NCBI RefSeq assembly: GCF_021347895.1
Contig: NC_067123.1
Location: forward strand, 1,274,762-1,338,761
Reading direction: 5' to 3'
Source of the DNA: Acanthochromis polyacanthus
Lineage: Eukaryota; Chordata; Actinopteri; Pomacentridae
Length of the DNA: 64,000 nt
Made by a program: the position numbers and the translations under genes. Every line of letters starts with the position of its first letter. Positions within the stretch are counted from its first letter, which is position 1. Under the pieces are notes generated by a model, which made no database searches, was not told the origin of the DNA, and worked only from the letters and a program-made list of their open reading frames with translations. This document shows, in pieces, positions 1 through 12,300 of this stretch.

Positions 1-228
1 ACTGAAGCCTATCAATATTTGCACAGTGGTAAAGTCGGCGCTGTTCTGTTATATCAAGAACGGGAATATACGTTTCTTAAAGCTAATGTCAGCCCGAGTC
101 AGGCTAGTACCTCCTCACACATGGCGTGGGTGTTGGTGACAGCTGATGGAGCGGTGGAGACCACGGGATGCTCCTGTATCGCTGGGTTGGGACGGTCCTG
201 CAGTCACGCTGCTGCGATATTATGGAAG
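1..228 (+). CDS. Partial exon: SWIM-type zinc finger protein
   Basis: The plus strand is open from base 1 for exactly 76 codons and ends in TGG AAG followed by GTATGT, a good splice donor at 229. The peptide contains CSCIAGLGRSCSH, which fits the SWIM zinc-finger pattern CxC...CxH, followed by AAAILWK. SWIM modules are DNA- or protein-binding zinc fingers. In fish this type of exon (a YLHSGKVG start, then a beta-strand stretch, then the SWIM finger) occurs in a repeated family of proteins that often also carry a YqaJ-type nuclease domain; that link is family knowledge and no nuclease is visible here. The exon is cut by the window edge, so its true start is unknown. No following exon was found on the plus strand. 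It could be a host gene or a domesticated or decayed transposon gene. Confidence 0.7.
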
Positions 229-808
229 GTATGTTGATTTGAATAAAACTTTATTTGATTCACGTATATATGATGTGGTTGTGCAAACGGAGGTTGTTAT
301 TGTCATTTCTGAAACAGCTCCTGCGGTTTACTGTGTTATTAGCCCTGTCACAAGCTAATGCTAATTCCCTGGAGCAACAAAAAACTGATTCTGACCAAAC
401 CGCAGTCATAACAACGTTTCAAAATAGCAGAGAGTATCTTTTTACCTCACTGATGGCACGGCTAGGTCTTTAGTGGAAACTGAACTTTGGTAGAATCGCT
501 GTAGCTGCGCTGACAGTGACCGATGCAAGCTGTGTGTTTACATAGCCATGAGCTGGTCCGCAGCATTCAGATCTAACCTTTCCGTGCTCTAAACAATTCT
601 GAGAGAGAGAAAGCTTCATCTTTCCCCAGTTGTTGTGGCACCCACGGACAGCGCAATTGATGCCAAACATGTTAAAATCGCTTAAAAGAACAGTTAAAAG
701 TAGCTACAGTAGCGAGAGGACTCGATGTTGTTGTAGTGCGAAGACGGTCAATTGGAAGTCACTCTCAAAAATGGCGCCGCCCTGCCTCACTTCCTGAATA
801 AGGTGAAT
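229..808. other. Intronic or intergenic DNA between SWIM exon and Tx1 LINE
   Basis: No convincing exon follows the SWIM donor here. A minus-strand cysteine-containing frame at 470-670 is listed separately. Positions 767-778 read AAAATGGCGCCG, which resembles a YY1 core, and ACTTCCTG at 788-795 resembles an ETS core. Together they could mark a small promoter, but nothing else supports one. The Tx1 LINE similarity stops near 809, so this stretch also contains the broken end of that element. Confidence 0.4.
470..670 (-). CDS. Cysteine-rich ORF, possibly a THAP-like first exon
   Basis: A 66-residue minus-strand frame begins MFGINCAVRGCHNN. The early C-x4-C pair followed by cysteines near residues 25, 36 and 37 recalls the N-terminus of THAP-type zinc fingers, which start within a few residues of the initiator Met and bind DNA through a C2CH zinc site. 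The closing Cys-His pair of a full THAP domain is not visible, so at most this is a first exon or a fragment. The best nearby GT after the cysteines (in CTATGTAAAC) is a poor donor. It faces the SWIM exon. It could equally be a chance frame; I keep it because the N-terminal spacing is unusual for chance. Confidence 0.25.
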   Translation of the reverse strand: MFGINCAVRGCHNNWGKMKLSLSQNCLEHGKVRSECCGPAHGYVNTQLASVTVSAATAILPKFSFH

Positions 809-1189
809 ACACACCCGCACAACTAGTGCTCTACCCTTTACCACTTCAGTGCAGGACAAGATGGCTGCATTAGCAGCAGCTCTGAAGAGCATCGCTACCC
901 CAGCACTGACGTTTGTCCCATGACTAAGCCTGTATGAGCCCTCCCACCACAAGCCCCAGTCTGTCTCATCAGAAAGAGTTGTGTGTGTTTCCTGTAGGAA
1001 CAACACATCTATCTGTTTCTGGTTTGAGATTTCAGAAACTAAAAGCCTTTTCTGTCGGTCTCTTCCACCATTTATATTTAAGGACCCGACCTTGAGGCTC
1101 CTCATAAGAAGGTAAGATAGGAGAACAGGACAGAGACAGACAAGTACAGGACAGAGAAGAGAGAAGAACACCCTGTGATGCATGGTCAT
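809..1189 (-). pseudogene. Tx1 LINE ORF2, N-terminal endonuclease fragment
   Basis: The frame opens at 1189 with a hydrophobic leader and then gives LKVGSLNINGG, VLFLQETHT and GVAMLFR. These are the first blocks of the APE-type endonuclease of LINE ORF2: the LNING strand, the QETH motif with the catalytic glutamate, and the following beta-strand. Similarity runs through ALVVRVC (about residue 127) and then stops; residues after that (to base 704) look unrelated. A full ORF2 is over 1,200 residues with reverse transcriptase, so about nine tenths is missing. Not functional. Confidence 0.82.
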
Positions 1190-1470
1190 TACTTCCTCAC
1201 CTTTCTAACAGCTTTCCCTTTTCTCAGCGTAGTAATGTGCTTTTTTAAACGAAAGCGTTTCTTTTCATCCAGGAGGTCTAAGCCAACCTGTTGTTTCAGT
1301 ATGTTAACTGATCTAATAAACTTTTCGATGTCACTAAAGTGATCAATCACTTTTACAGATTTTTTGAACGTTTCATTGAGAAAACAATTGATTTCCTCGA
1401 GAGAATAGAGATCTGTGTACCTGCTGGGCGTCCCAGGAATGGAAACACTGTCTGTTTCATCATCAGTGCA

Positions 1471-2442
1471 TCAGGACTCATCTTTTACTTCATCTGCTTG
1501 ATCTGAAACCTGACTGCTGCTCAGCGCTTGCTTCTCAGTGACCGACACATTCACAGAAAATAAACCTGAGGGACCTGCTCCATCGTCGGTTCCACCAGCA
1601 GCATCTGCAAGCTGAGGGGTGCTCAAGCTTTTAAAAGAAAGAGACTCTTCCTGCACTACAACCTCCAACTTTTCCTCCCTCATTGAAACATTTTGCTTAG
1701 ATACTGAACCATCAATATTTACTTCTGCATCACTGGAAAACTCCATCACATTATCAGCAGCCTCACACACCCCGGCCACGGAGACGAACCGCCGCCCCCG
1801 CAGGCGCGGCAGACGGAGCCGCCGCAGCCGTCACGAACACTAACCCGCCCCATCGGCAACACCATCCGCTCCCCGCTGCCTATGCGGGCAAGCCAGCCAC
1901 TTATGTCCAACATCACCACATTCAAAGCATTTTAAATGGCCCGTGCTAGCATAAACCATATATGAGCCATCACCATATTTGACCCAGAAAGACACCTCCT
2001 GTGTAGGCGAGTCCAGAAACATAAATGCCCGTCTCCTCAGAGACTGAACGTGCCCAAGTTTGGGGTCCTTACACCCCAAATTTACGTTTTTAAAGCCACT
2101 AGCAAATTTTCCAAACCAGTGGAGCTCAGTCTCCAACAACTCGTTTGGGATGAAAGGCGGAACACCAGATACGGTGATACGCGTAGAGGGAACCGACAGC
2201 GGAGAGACTTGTACAAACAAATCTCGAATGAACACACCACTCTCAATTAATCCATAAACCACAGCCTCAGTCTTCATGAAGACCACCACAGCTTTATTCA
2301 TTCAGGACGAAAACAATATATGATCATGGCCTACCTGATCACCAACTGCCATCAAAACCTCCTCAATACTGACGGCACTGTCCGGAGGGACAATCCGCAC
2401 TCCATGTCGGATTGACGGGGGTGGCGTCTCAACGGACGCCAT
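1471..2442 (-). pseudogene. Tx1 LINE ORF1, broken
   Basis: Reading starts at ATG 2442-2440 (MASVETPPPSIRHGVRIV) and runs to a TGA at 2304-2302, directly before MNKAVVVFMK; the frame is otherwise continuous. A TGA here is best explained by decay of a CGA arginine codon (inference). The next section ends with the knuckle CFECGDVGHKWLACP (CX2CX4HX4C), a nucleic-acid-binding motif of Tx1 ORF1. At 1842-1840 the frame stops; an Ala/Pro-rich continuation is visible in another frame until about 1780, and the first frame is open again at 1779-1471 as an acidic, Ser/Val-rich tail. So there is at least one nonsense change and compensating frameshifts. ORF1 proteins coat the LINE RNA; this copy cannot make one. 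Confidence 0.82.
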
Positions 2443-2520
2443 CCTCCCGGTAAAGACTGAAATCCGACAAAACCTTGATAATCCACAGCCAATACTAGAA
2501 AGAAATACAAACTACTTACC

Positions 2521-3031
2521 TGCCCATGCAGAGAGGAAACAGAAAACAGTCAGGAACCGTGAAAAGGTCAATTGAAAAGGATAAATCAAACTCCCCGCTA
2601 CACTCGCCTCCACCACCTTCCACCACTCACACTCACGCTTACCAACACCGGAAACAGAAATGAGGAGAGGAGAGGAGAGGAGAGGAGAACCAGCATCTCT
2701 GTCATGAACCCTGACGGTGGAGTAGATCTGTGAACAGACAAACCAACAGAACTCCTCCAACCGAGACGCCAACGCAGCTCAAACACACAACGATAAACCA
2801 AAAAGATTTAATCCTAATAAACATCAACGACACGCTGAAATCAGTCCAACACAGCTCCAACACACAGTGGTAAAGGGTTAGTTCTGATAAATAACTGCTG
2901 AAATCAGTCCAACAGGAGGAAGAAAGACGCTCTAACCCATAAAGATAACCATCCATGAAGTTTCTACTCATCAGGACCACAGAATAACATTCCTGGGATA
3001 TGAAGTCCTGCACCTCTGTGGTAACAACAAC

Positions 3032-3032
<1 letters not shown>
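2521..3032. other. Non-coding, possibly Tx1 5' UTR and low-complexity DNA
   Basis: No exon seen. A short GAGAG-type run lies at about 2659-2690. Two related phrases (TCAGTCCAACA) occur around 2841 and 2904, suggesting a small local duplication. Part of this stretch may be the 5' UTR of the adjacent minus-strand Tx1 element. Confidence 0.4.

Positions 3033-3100
<68 letters not shown>
3033..3100. repeat. (CA)n microsatellite
   Basis: About 34 uninterrupted CA dinucleotides, followed by ATATGTATACACACA. Simple sequence repeat; potentially Z-DNA-forming. Confidence 0.97.
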
Positions 3101-3104
<4 letters not shown>

Positions 3105-5211
3105 GTATACACACAAAACTAGTGTACTAATAAGCAGACATAATCAACGTTTTTGAGACATTAAGGAGAAAAATCTTCATGCATGATTCACACTTTAACC
3201 TCCAAAGACCTGGACCCTCATAGCGTATCATTCATTATAATAATAATAATAACGACAACAGTATAAATATAATAATCAGTTATTAGAAATTATTTGATTA
3301 ATATATTTATTGGTTATTGCTTTTCCCAAATAACTGGAAGAAATATAAAATGCAGCCTAGACAGAGCTCAGGTGTGAGGAGGAAACACATTTATTCATGT
3401 TATTAACATGAATAAATGTCTGCCTGTCTGCCTCTCTGTCTGCACTGGATAAGATTTTCATAGAAGGTCAGAAATGACTCAAGGACCAAGTGATCAGATT
3501 CTGGCAGTGATGCAGCTTATAGTCTGGATCCATGGATTAGTTAAAGATTTCTGTATCGTTGCCAGATAGCAGCACAGCGTCACTGTAACCATGACAACCA
3601 GTGAACACTACATCAGCTGATTGTGATTCTACTACAAATCCACCTCTGAGGACTTATCAGGACTTATCCATCAGAAATGATCCAAGGAACAGCTGATTAA
3701 ACTGTGGGGGTGTTTCTGAGTCCCATCAGTTCCCGCCTCCCGTTACATATTTAGGTCATATGACCCGGTATCCGTACATAACGTACACATGCAGAACACA
3801 CCCTTGTGCTCAGAGGAAGGTCACTGAGTTTGTGGGTACATCTATATTAAATGTTGCTGTGATTTCTGATCATTAATAACCAATAAATGCTGCATTTCTG
3901 ACATATGGGGGAATGAGCAGCCTTGGAGGAGGACTGAGCTCTGAGGGCTTTTCTAGTTTAAACATTTACTAGCCATCTAAACACACCAAAAAACCTCTGC
4001 AAACATCCCACAACACTGCTCAGAAAAGGCTCAAGGAGCACGACCAAGAGCTCCAGGCAGCCTCCGATGAGCATCCACGTCTGACCTGCAGTTAATATTT
4101 TATATAAACGTTAAAGAAAACACCTGTGAATCGCCTTTTTCTCAGTTAAGCCACAGCATTCAGACGCTCTGGGTCCTGATTTTACTGGAATATAACGTTC
4201 TGCTCAGAAACCTCCAGTCCAGCCTTCATGCTGATTTTAACGAGCAACGGCCACATAAACAGAAATTATTTTTGTTTTAATTATTATTCTGCAGATTTTA
4301 AAACGTAACAAAAATAAAGTGATTGCTTTAAGTGTATAAAAGTTCTGAGTTCCTCGGTGGACCCATGAAGCGATCCATGACACTGCCGGGAACAACACGC
4401 ATGTGGAAAAAAATCTGTTTGGGTTGAACTGCAGGCAGTGTTTACACAGAAACACAACAGAACTGGGAAAATTAAATTATTTTAGTATTAAAAACAAGTT
4501 TAAGACATGAGAAAAAGGATAAACAAAATAAAACTGATTGTAAAGAATCTTCTGAGCTGATCTGCTTAATTATTAATTAACAAATTAATGCATCTATGTT
4601 GGGTCTGGGTTTATAAGTTGAAGGCTTTTTATAACTGAACAATCAGATGCCTCATAAAAAATAAGATTAATGGAGAAATCCAGTTTACTGTGAACTCTGC
4701 AGCAGGTTTCACACCATATTTAGTTCATATGTACATATTTCACATATTATCAGCTCCAGTTAGATCTAAAAATAAGAATCTCTCCTTCCTTCTAACAATC
4801 ATGTGTTTTTCTGCTGCATTGGTCTTCCAGCCGCTCTGACAGGATAAAACATGTTGTGGAGGCTAAGTGGGGTCACTGGGATCTATATCTGATCCGCTTC
4901 ACTTCAGAGCAGATGGAAAGTTATTATGGAGGCTGAACGGGATGAAGAGAGGCTGAAAGAGAGGCTGAGGGACAAAACTCCTACAGTCACATGCTTTTTA
5001 TCACTATCACTTAGAACAGGAGGAGCAGGGACAGATCTGTGTTCCTGCTGCTCTCCCAGGACCAAACACAATGTGATTAAAAGCTTCTTCAGCAGCGTGG
5101 TCGCCGAGTCGCTTCAGGACAAAAACAGTTCAACATTCTGACATAATCACTGAGAGAGATCATCTTCCAGCTCAGAGCAGCAGCAGCTCGTCCTCCAAAC
5201 GTCTGTCAGAG
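3101..5211. other. Non-coding AT-rich stretch
   Basis: No frame with recognisable domains and no convincing splice pairs. A 33-bp palindrome lies at 3387-3419 (16-bp perfect arms around one central base). Short TAA/AAT runs occur near 3235-3260. Confidence 0.6.
3387..3419. repeat. 33-bp perfect palindrome with 1-nt centre
   Basis: The left arm ACATTTATTCATGTTA is the exact reverse complement of the right arm TAACATGAATAAATGT, with a single T between them. It could extrude as a cruciform or be the remnant of a small inverted-repeat element. No flanking target duplication was obvious. Confidence 0.9.
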
Positions 5212-5512
5212 TCAGAGAACAGCCCAGAAAACGGCAGAGAAAACACAGAAAAACACAGAAAAATACAGGAAACAGCCCAGAAAACGGCCGAGAAAACACA
5301 GAAAAATACAGAAAAATACAGGAAACAGCCCAGAAAACGGCCGAGAAAACACAGAAAAACACAAAAAAATACAGAAAACGGCCGAGAAAACACAGAAAAC
5401 AGCCCAGAAAACAGAAAACACAGAAAAATACAGAAAAATACAGGAAACAGTCCAGAAAACACAGAAGCAGCCCAGAAAACAGAAAACAAAGAAAAACACA
5501 GAAAAACAGGAG
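5212..5512. repeat. Degenerate minisatellite, AGAAAACRGC type
   Basis: Repeated phrases such as CAGCCCAGAAAACGGCCGAG and ACACAGAAAAATACAGG alternate with a period of roughly 40-55 bp, built from smaller CAGAAAAA-like subunits. Open frames on both strands across it are a by-product of the repeat. Confidence 0.85.
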
Positions 5513-6301
5513 TTTTCGGGAAGCTGTCCTTTTAGTTTACAGATTTATGTTATTTTGAAATCCAACAAAACACAGAAACACAAAGAAAAGAAGAAAATCT
5601 GTCATTATATGGAACTGGTCCTTTTGATTTTACACTTTAAAATAAATCCATGAAAACATCGAAACACAGAAAAGAAAGTCTGGAGTTTTTATAATCTAAT
5701 TAAAAATGTTGTATATTAAGGATTACCAGTTGCTGTTGTTTTTGGTTAAATTTCCACTAATTTTCTTTCTATAAATCACATGAAAAAAATATTTGACACA
5801 CACCGGTATAAATGTTATAAATGCTGTGATTTGGGGGAAAAGTAAATATTTGGTTGCTTTTTATTTACAGATATTTTACAAAGTTATAATCTATATGGCA
5901 CTTTTAGAAAACCAATCCATAAGTGGAAATAAGTGCATTAATCTGTATTTTTATAATGTGTTCTTTGAGACTAAAGGATTTAAATCAGTAAAAACATTGT
6001 TATTCTACGTTTATTAGCTGTTACTGAGGATATATTTGAAGGAGTTTTCTTCCTGCTTCCTCCTGTTCTGGTTTGACCTCCGTCTAAACCATGAAGCGTC
6101 ATCGTCTTTTACGGTTCATATTTTATGCAGAGCGACACACAAACAGAGCAGATTATTCTTCATGTCGTCTGATTGTTGTTGTCAGGATGAGCAGAGAGTC
6201 TGGCCTCCATCCAGCTCCTGTTTCTACATCCAGAGGGACGATTTAACGACGTTCTGTAATTCAGACGCTGTGAGGGAACCGTCCTCCTTTCATACCACAG
6301 T
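5513..6301. other. Non-coding AT-rich stretch
   Basis: No supported gene. The sequence just before 6302 (CATTCATACCGATGTG) already resembles a degenerate copy of the array unit that follows and may be its seed. Confidence 0.55.
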
Positions 6302-9300
6302 GTTTGTTTCTGCATTCATACCGATGTGTGTTTCTACATCAGTGTGTTTCTACATCAGTGTGTTTCTACATCAGTGAGTTTCTACATCAGTGTGTGTTTC
6401 TACTTCAGTGTGTGTTTCTAGATCAGTGTGTGTTTCTACATCAGTGTGTTTCTACATCGGTGTGTTTTTCTACATCGGTGTGTTTTTCTACATCGGTGTG
6501 TTTCTACATCGGTGTGTTTCTACATCAGTGTGTTTCTACATCGGTGTGTTTTTCTACATCGGTGTGTTTCTACATCAGTGTGTTTCTACATCAGTGTGTT
6601 TCTACATCAGTGTGTGTTTCTAGATCAGTGTGTGTTTCTACATCGGTGTGTTTCTACATCAGTGTGTTTCTACATCGGTGTGTTTCTACATCGGTGTGTT
6701 TCTACATCGGTGTGTTTCTACATCAGTGTGTTTCTACATCGGTGTGTTTTTCTACATCGGTGTGTTTCTACATCAGTGTGTGTTTCTAGATCAGTGTGTG
6801 TTTCTACATCAGTGTGTTTCTACATCAGTGTGTGTTTCTAGATCAGTGTGTGTTTCTAGATCAGTGTGTGTTTCTACATCAGTGTGTTTCTACATCAGTG
6901 TGTTTCTACATCGGTGTGTTTCTACATCGGTGTGTTTCTACATCAGTGTGTGTTTCTACATCAGTGTGTGTTTCTACATCAGTGTGTTTCTACATCAGTG
7001 TGTTTCTACATCAGTGTGTGTTTCTAGATCAGTGTGTGTTTCTAGATCAGTGTGTGTTTCTACATCAGTGTGTGTTTCTACATCGGTGTGTTTCTACATC
7101 ATTGTGTTTCTACATCAGTGTGTTTCTACATCAGTGTGTGTTTCTACATCAGTGTGTGTTTCTACATCAGTGTGTGTTTCTACATCAGTGTGTTTCTACA
7201 TCAGTGTGTTTCTACATCAGTGTGTTTCTACATCAGTGTGTTTCTACATCAGTGTGTTTCTACATCAGTGTGTTTCTACATCAGTGTGTGTTTCTACATC
7301 AGTGTGTGTTTCTACATCAGTGTGTTTCTACATCAGTGTGTTTCTACATCAGTGTGTTTTTCTACATCGGTGTGTGTTTCTACATCGGTGTGTGTTTCTA
7401 CATCGGTGTGTTTCTACATCAGTGTGTTTCTACATCAGTGTGTGTTTCTACATCAGTGTGAGTTTCTACATCAGTGTGTTTCTACATCGGTGTGTGTTTC
7501 TACATCAGTGTGTTTCTACATCAGTGTGTGTTTCTACATCAGTGTGTGTTTCTACATCGGTGTGTTTCTACATCGGTGTGTTTCTACATCAGTGTGTGTT
7601 TCTACATCAGTGTGTTTCTACATCAGTGTGTGTTTCTACATCGGTGTGTTTCTACATCAGTGTGTGTTTCTACATCAGTGTGTGTTTCTAGATCAGTGTG
7701 TGTTTCTACATCAGTGTGTGTTTCTACATCAGTGTGTGTTTCTACATCGGTGTGTTTCTACATCAGTGTGTTTCTACATCAGTGTGTGTTTCTAGATCAG
7801 TGTGTGGTTCTAGATCAGTGTGTGTTTCTACATCAGTGTGTGTTTCTACATCAATGTGTGTTTCTACATCAGTGTGTGTTTCTAGATGAGTGTGTGTTTC
7901 TAGATCAGTGTGTGTTTCTACATCAGTGTGTGTTTCTACATCGGTGTGTTTCTACATCGGTGTGTTTCTACATCAGTGTGTTTCTACATCAGTGTGTGTT
8001 TCTAGATCAGTGTGTGTTTCTAGATCAGTGTGTGTTTCTAGATCAGTGTGTGTTTCTACATCAGTGTGTGTTTCTACATCCATGTGTGTTTCTACATCAG
8101 TGTGTGTTTCGACATCGGTGTGTTTCTACATCAGTGTGTGTTTCTACATCAGTGTGTGTTTCTAGATCAGTGCGTGTTTCTAGATCAGTGTGTGTTTCTA
8201 CATCAGTGTGTGTTTCTACATCAGTGTGTTTCTACATCAGTGTGTTTCTACATCAGTGTGTTTCTACATCAGTGTGTGTTTCTACATCAGTGTGTTTCTA
8301 CATCAGTGTGTGTTTCTACATCAGTGTGTGTTTCTACATCAGTGTGTTTCTACATCGGTGTGTTTCTACATCAGTGTGTTTCTACATCAGTGTGTGTTTC
8401 TAGATCAGTGTGTGTTTCTAGATCAGTGTGTGTTTCTACATCAGTGTGATTCTACATCAGTGTGTGTTTCTACATCAGTGTGTGTTTCTAGATCAGTGTG
8501 TGTTTCTACATCAGTGTGTTTCTACATCAGTGTGTGTTTCTACATCAGTGTGTTTCTACATCAGTGTGTTTCTACATCAGTGTGTGTTTCTACATCAGTG
8601 TGTTTCTACATCAGTGTGTTTCTACATCAGTGTGTTTACATCAGTGTGTGTTTCTAGATCAGTGTGTTTCTACATCAGTGTGTTTCTACATCGGTGTGTT
8701 TACATCAGTGTGTGTTTCTAGATCAGTGTGTGTTTCTAGATCAGTGTGTGTTTCTAGATCAGTGTGTGTTTCTAGATCAGTGTGTGTTTCTAGATCAGTG
8801 TGATTCTACATCAGTGTGTGTTTCTACATCAGTGTGTGTTTCTAGATCAGTGTGTGTTTCTAGATCAGTGTGTTTCTACATCAGTGTGTTTCTACATCGG
8901 TGTGTTTACATCAGTGTGTGTTTCTACATCAGTGTGTGTTTCTAGATCAGTGTGTGTTTCTAGATCAGTGTGTGTTTCTACATCAGTGTGTGTTTCTACA
9001 TCAGTGTGTGTTTCTAGATCAGTGTGTTTCTACATCAGTGTGTTTCTACATCGGTGTGTTTACATCAGTGTGTGTTTCTACATCAGTGTGTGTTTCTAGA
9101 TCAGTGTGTGTTTCTAGATCAGTGTGTGTTTCTACATCGGTGTGTTTCTACATCAGTGTGTGTTTCTAGATCAGTGTGTGTTTCTACATCAGTGTGTTTC
9201 TACATCAGTGTGTGTTTCTACATCAGTGTGTTTCTACATCAGTGTGTTTCTACATCAGTGTGTGTTTCTACATCAGTGTGTTTCTACATCAGTGTGTTTC

Positions 9301-12300
9301 TACATCGGTGTGTTTACATCAGTGTGTGTTTCTAGATCAGTGTGTTTCTACATCAGTGTGTTTCTACATCAGTGTGTGTTTCTAGATCAGTGTGTGTTTC
9401 TACATCAGTGTGTTTCTACATCAGTGTGTGTTTCTACATCAGTGTGTTTCTACATCAGTGTGTTTCTACATCAGTGTGTGTTTCTACATCAGTGTGTTTC
9501 TACATCAGTGTGTTTCTACATCGGTGTGTTTACATCAGTGTGTGTTTCTAGATCAGTGTGTTTCTACATCAGTGTGTTTCTACATCAGTGTGTGTTTCTA
9601 GATCAGTGTGTGTTTCTACATCAGTGTGTTTCTCGATCAGTGTGTGTTTCTACATCAGTGTGTGTTTCTCGATCAGTGTGTGTTTCTACATCAGTGTGTG
9701 TTTCTAGATCAGTGTGTGTTTCTACATCAGTGTGTTTCTACATCAGTGTGTTTCTACATCAGTGTGTGTTTCTACATCAGTGTGTTTCTACATCAGTGTG
9801 TTTCTACATCAGTGTGTTTCTACATCAGTGTGTTTCTACATCGGTGTGTTTACATCAGTGTGTGTTTCTAGATCAGTGTGTGTTTCTAGATCAGTGTGTG
9901 TTTCTACATCAGTGTGTTTCTACATCAGTGTGTGTTTCTCGATCAGTGTGTGTTTCTACATCAGTGTGTGTTTCTCGATCAGTGTGTGTTTCTACATCAG
10001 TGTGTGTTTCTACATCAGTGTGTTTCTACATCAGTGTGTGTTTCTACATCAGTGTGTGTTTCTAGATCAGTGTGTGTTTCTACATCATTGTGTGTTTCTA
10101 CATCAGTGTGTTTCTACATCAGTGTGTGTTTCTAGATCAGTGTGTGTTTCTAGATCAGTGTGTGTTTCTACATCAGTGTGTTTCTACATCAGTGTGTTTC
10201 TACATCAGTGTGTTTCTACATCAGTGTGTGTTTCTAGATCAGTGTGTGTTTCTACATCAGTGTGTGTTTCTACATCAGTGTGTTTACATCAGTGTGTTTC
10301 TACATCAGTGTGTGTTTCTACATCAGTGTGTGTTTCTCGATCAGTGTGTTTCTACATCAGTGTGTGTTTCTACATCAGTGTGTGTTTCTAGATCAGTGTG
10401 TGTTTCTACATCAGTGTGTTTCTACATCAGTGTGTGTTTCTAGATCAGTGTGTGTTTCTAGATCAGTGTGTGTTTCTACATCAGTGTGTTTCTACATCAG
10501 TGTGTGTTTCTAGATCAGTGTGTGTTTCTACATCAGTGTGTGTTTCTAGATCAGTGTGTGTTTCTACATCAGTGTGTGTTTCTAGATCAGTGTGTGTTTC
10601 GAGATCAGTGTGTGTTTCTACATCAGTGTGTTTCTACATCAGTGTGTTTCCACATCGGTGTGTTTCTACATCGGTGTGTTTCTACATCGGTGTGTGTTTC
10701 TACATCGGTGTGTGTTTCTACATCGGTGTGTTTCTACATCGGTGTGTTTCTACATCGGCGTGTGTTTCTACATCGGTGTGTGTTTCTACATCGGTGTGTT
10801 TCTACATCGGTGTGTTTCTACATCGGTGTGTTTCTACATCGGTGTGTTTCTACATCAGTGTGTTTCTACATCAGTGTGTGTTTCTACATCAGTGTGTTTC
10901 TACATCAGTGTGTTTCTCGATCAGTGTGTGTTTCTCGATCAGTGTCTGTTTCTACATCAGTGTGTGTTTCTACATCAGTGTGTGTTTCTACATCGGTGTG
11001 TTTCTACATCGGTGTGTTTCTACATCAGTGTGTGTTTCTACATCAGTGTGTGTTTCTAGATCAGTGTGTGTTTCTACATCAGTGTGTGTTTCTAGATCAG
11101 TGTGTGTTTCTACATCAGTGTGTTTCTACATCAGTGTGTTTCTACATCAGTGTGTGTTTCTACATCAGTGTGTTTCTACATCAGTGTGTTTCTACATCAG
11201 TGTGTGTTTCTACATCGGTGTGTTTCTACATCAGTGTGTTTCTACATCAGTGTGTGTTTCTACATCAGTGTGTTTCTACATCAGTGTGTTTCTCGATCAG
11301 TGTGTGTTTCTCGATCAGTGTGTGTTTCTAGATCAGTGTCTGTTTCTACATCAGTGTGTGTTTCTACATCAGTGTGTGTTTCTACATCGGTGTGTTTCTA
11401 CATCAGTGTGTTTCTACATCAGTGTGTTTCCACATCGGTGTGTGTTTCTACATCAGTGTGTGTTTCTACATCAGTGTGTTTCTACATCAGTGTGTGTTTC
11501 TACATCGGTGTGTGTTTCTACATCGGTGTGTTTCTACATCGGTGTGTTTCTACATCGGTGTGTTTCTACATCGGTGTGTGTTTCTACATCGGTGTGTTTC
11601 TACATCGGTGTGTGTTTCTACATCGGTGTGTGTTTCTACATCGGTGTGTTTCTACATCGGTGTGTTTCTACATCGGTGTGTTTCTACATCAGTGTGTTTC
11701 TACATCAGTGTGTTTCTACATCGGTGTGTTTCTACATCAGTGTGTTTCTAGATCAGTGTGTGTTTCTACATCAGTGTGTTTCTACATCGGTGTGTTTCTA
11801 CATCGGTGTGTGTTTCTACATCGGTGTGTTTCTACATCGGTGTGTGTTTCTACATCGGTGTGTTTCTACATCAGTGTGTTTCTACATCGGTGTGTTTCTA
11901 CATCGGTGTGTTTCTACATCAGTGTGTCTCTACATCGGTGTGTTTCTAGATCAGTGTGTTTCTACATCAGTGTGTTTCTACATCAGTGTGTGTTTCTACA
12001 TCGGTGTGTTTCTACATCAGTGTGTTTCTACATCGGTGTGTGTTTCTACATCAGTGTGTTTCTACATCAGTGTGTTTCTACATCAGTGTGTTTCTACATC
12101 AGTGTGTTTCTACATCGGTGTGTTTCTACATCAGTGTGTTTCTACATCAGTGTGTGTTTCTACATCGGTGTGTTTCTACATCGGTGTGTTTCTACATCAG
12201 TGTGTGTTTCTACATCGGTGTGTTTCTACATCAGTGTGTGTTTCTACATCGGTGTGTTTCTACATCGGTGTGTTTCTACATCAGTGTGTGTTTCTACATC

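Larger units (their letters stand above)
809..2520 (-). mobile_element. Tx1-clade LINE, 5' half only
   Basis: On the minus strand this holds a degenerate ORF1 with a CCHC zinc knuckle, followed about 280 bp later by the start of an ORF2 with an apurinic-endonuclease-like N-terminus. That order and spacing is that of the Tx1/L1-Tx1 group of non-LTR retrotransposons common in fish and amphibians. The upstream limit is uncertain; the stretch above 2442 would be its 5' UTR. The copy lacks the rest of the endonuclease, the reverse transcriptase and the 3' end. LINEs are normally truncated at the 5' end, so loss of the 3' half points to a later deletion or rearrangement. Several disabling changes show it is old. 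Confidence 0.85.

Noticed and set aside
8630..10290. FOX factor sites (TGTTTAC) in the short array units
   Set aside because: The word arises from the 2-bp deletion in a repeat; nothing else suggests regulation.
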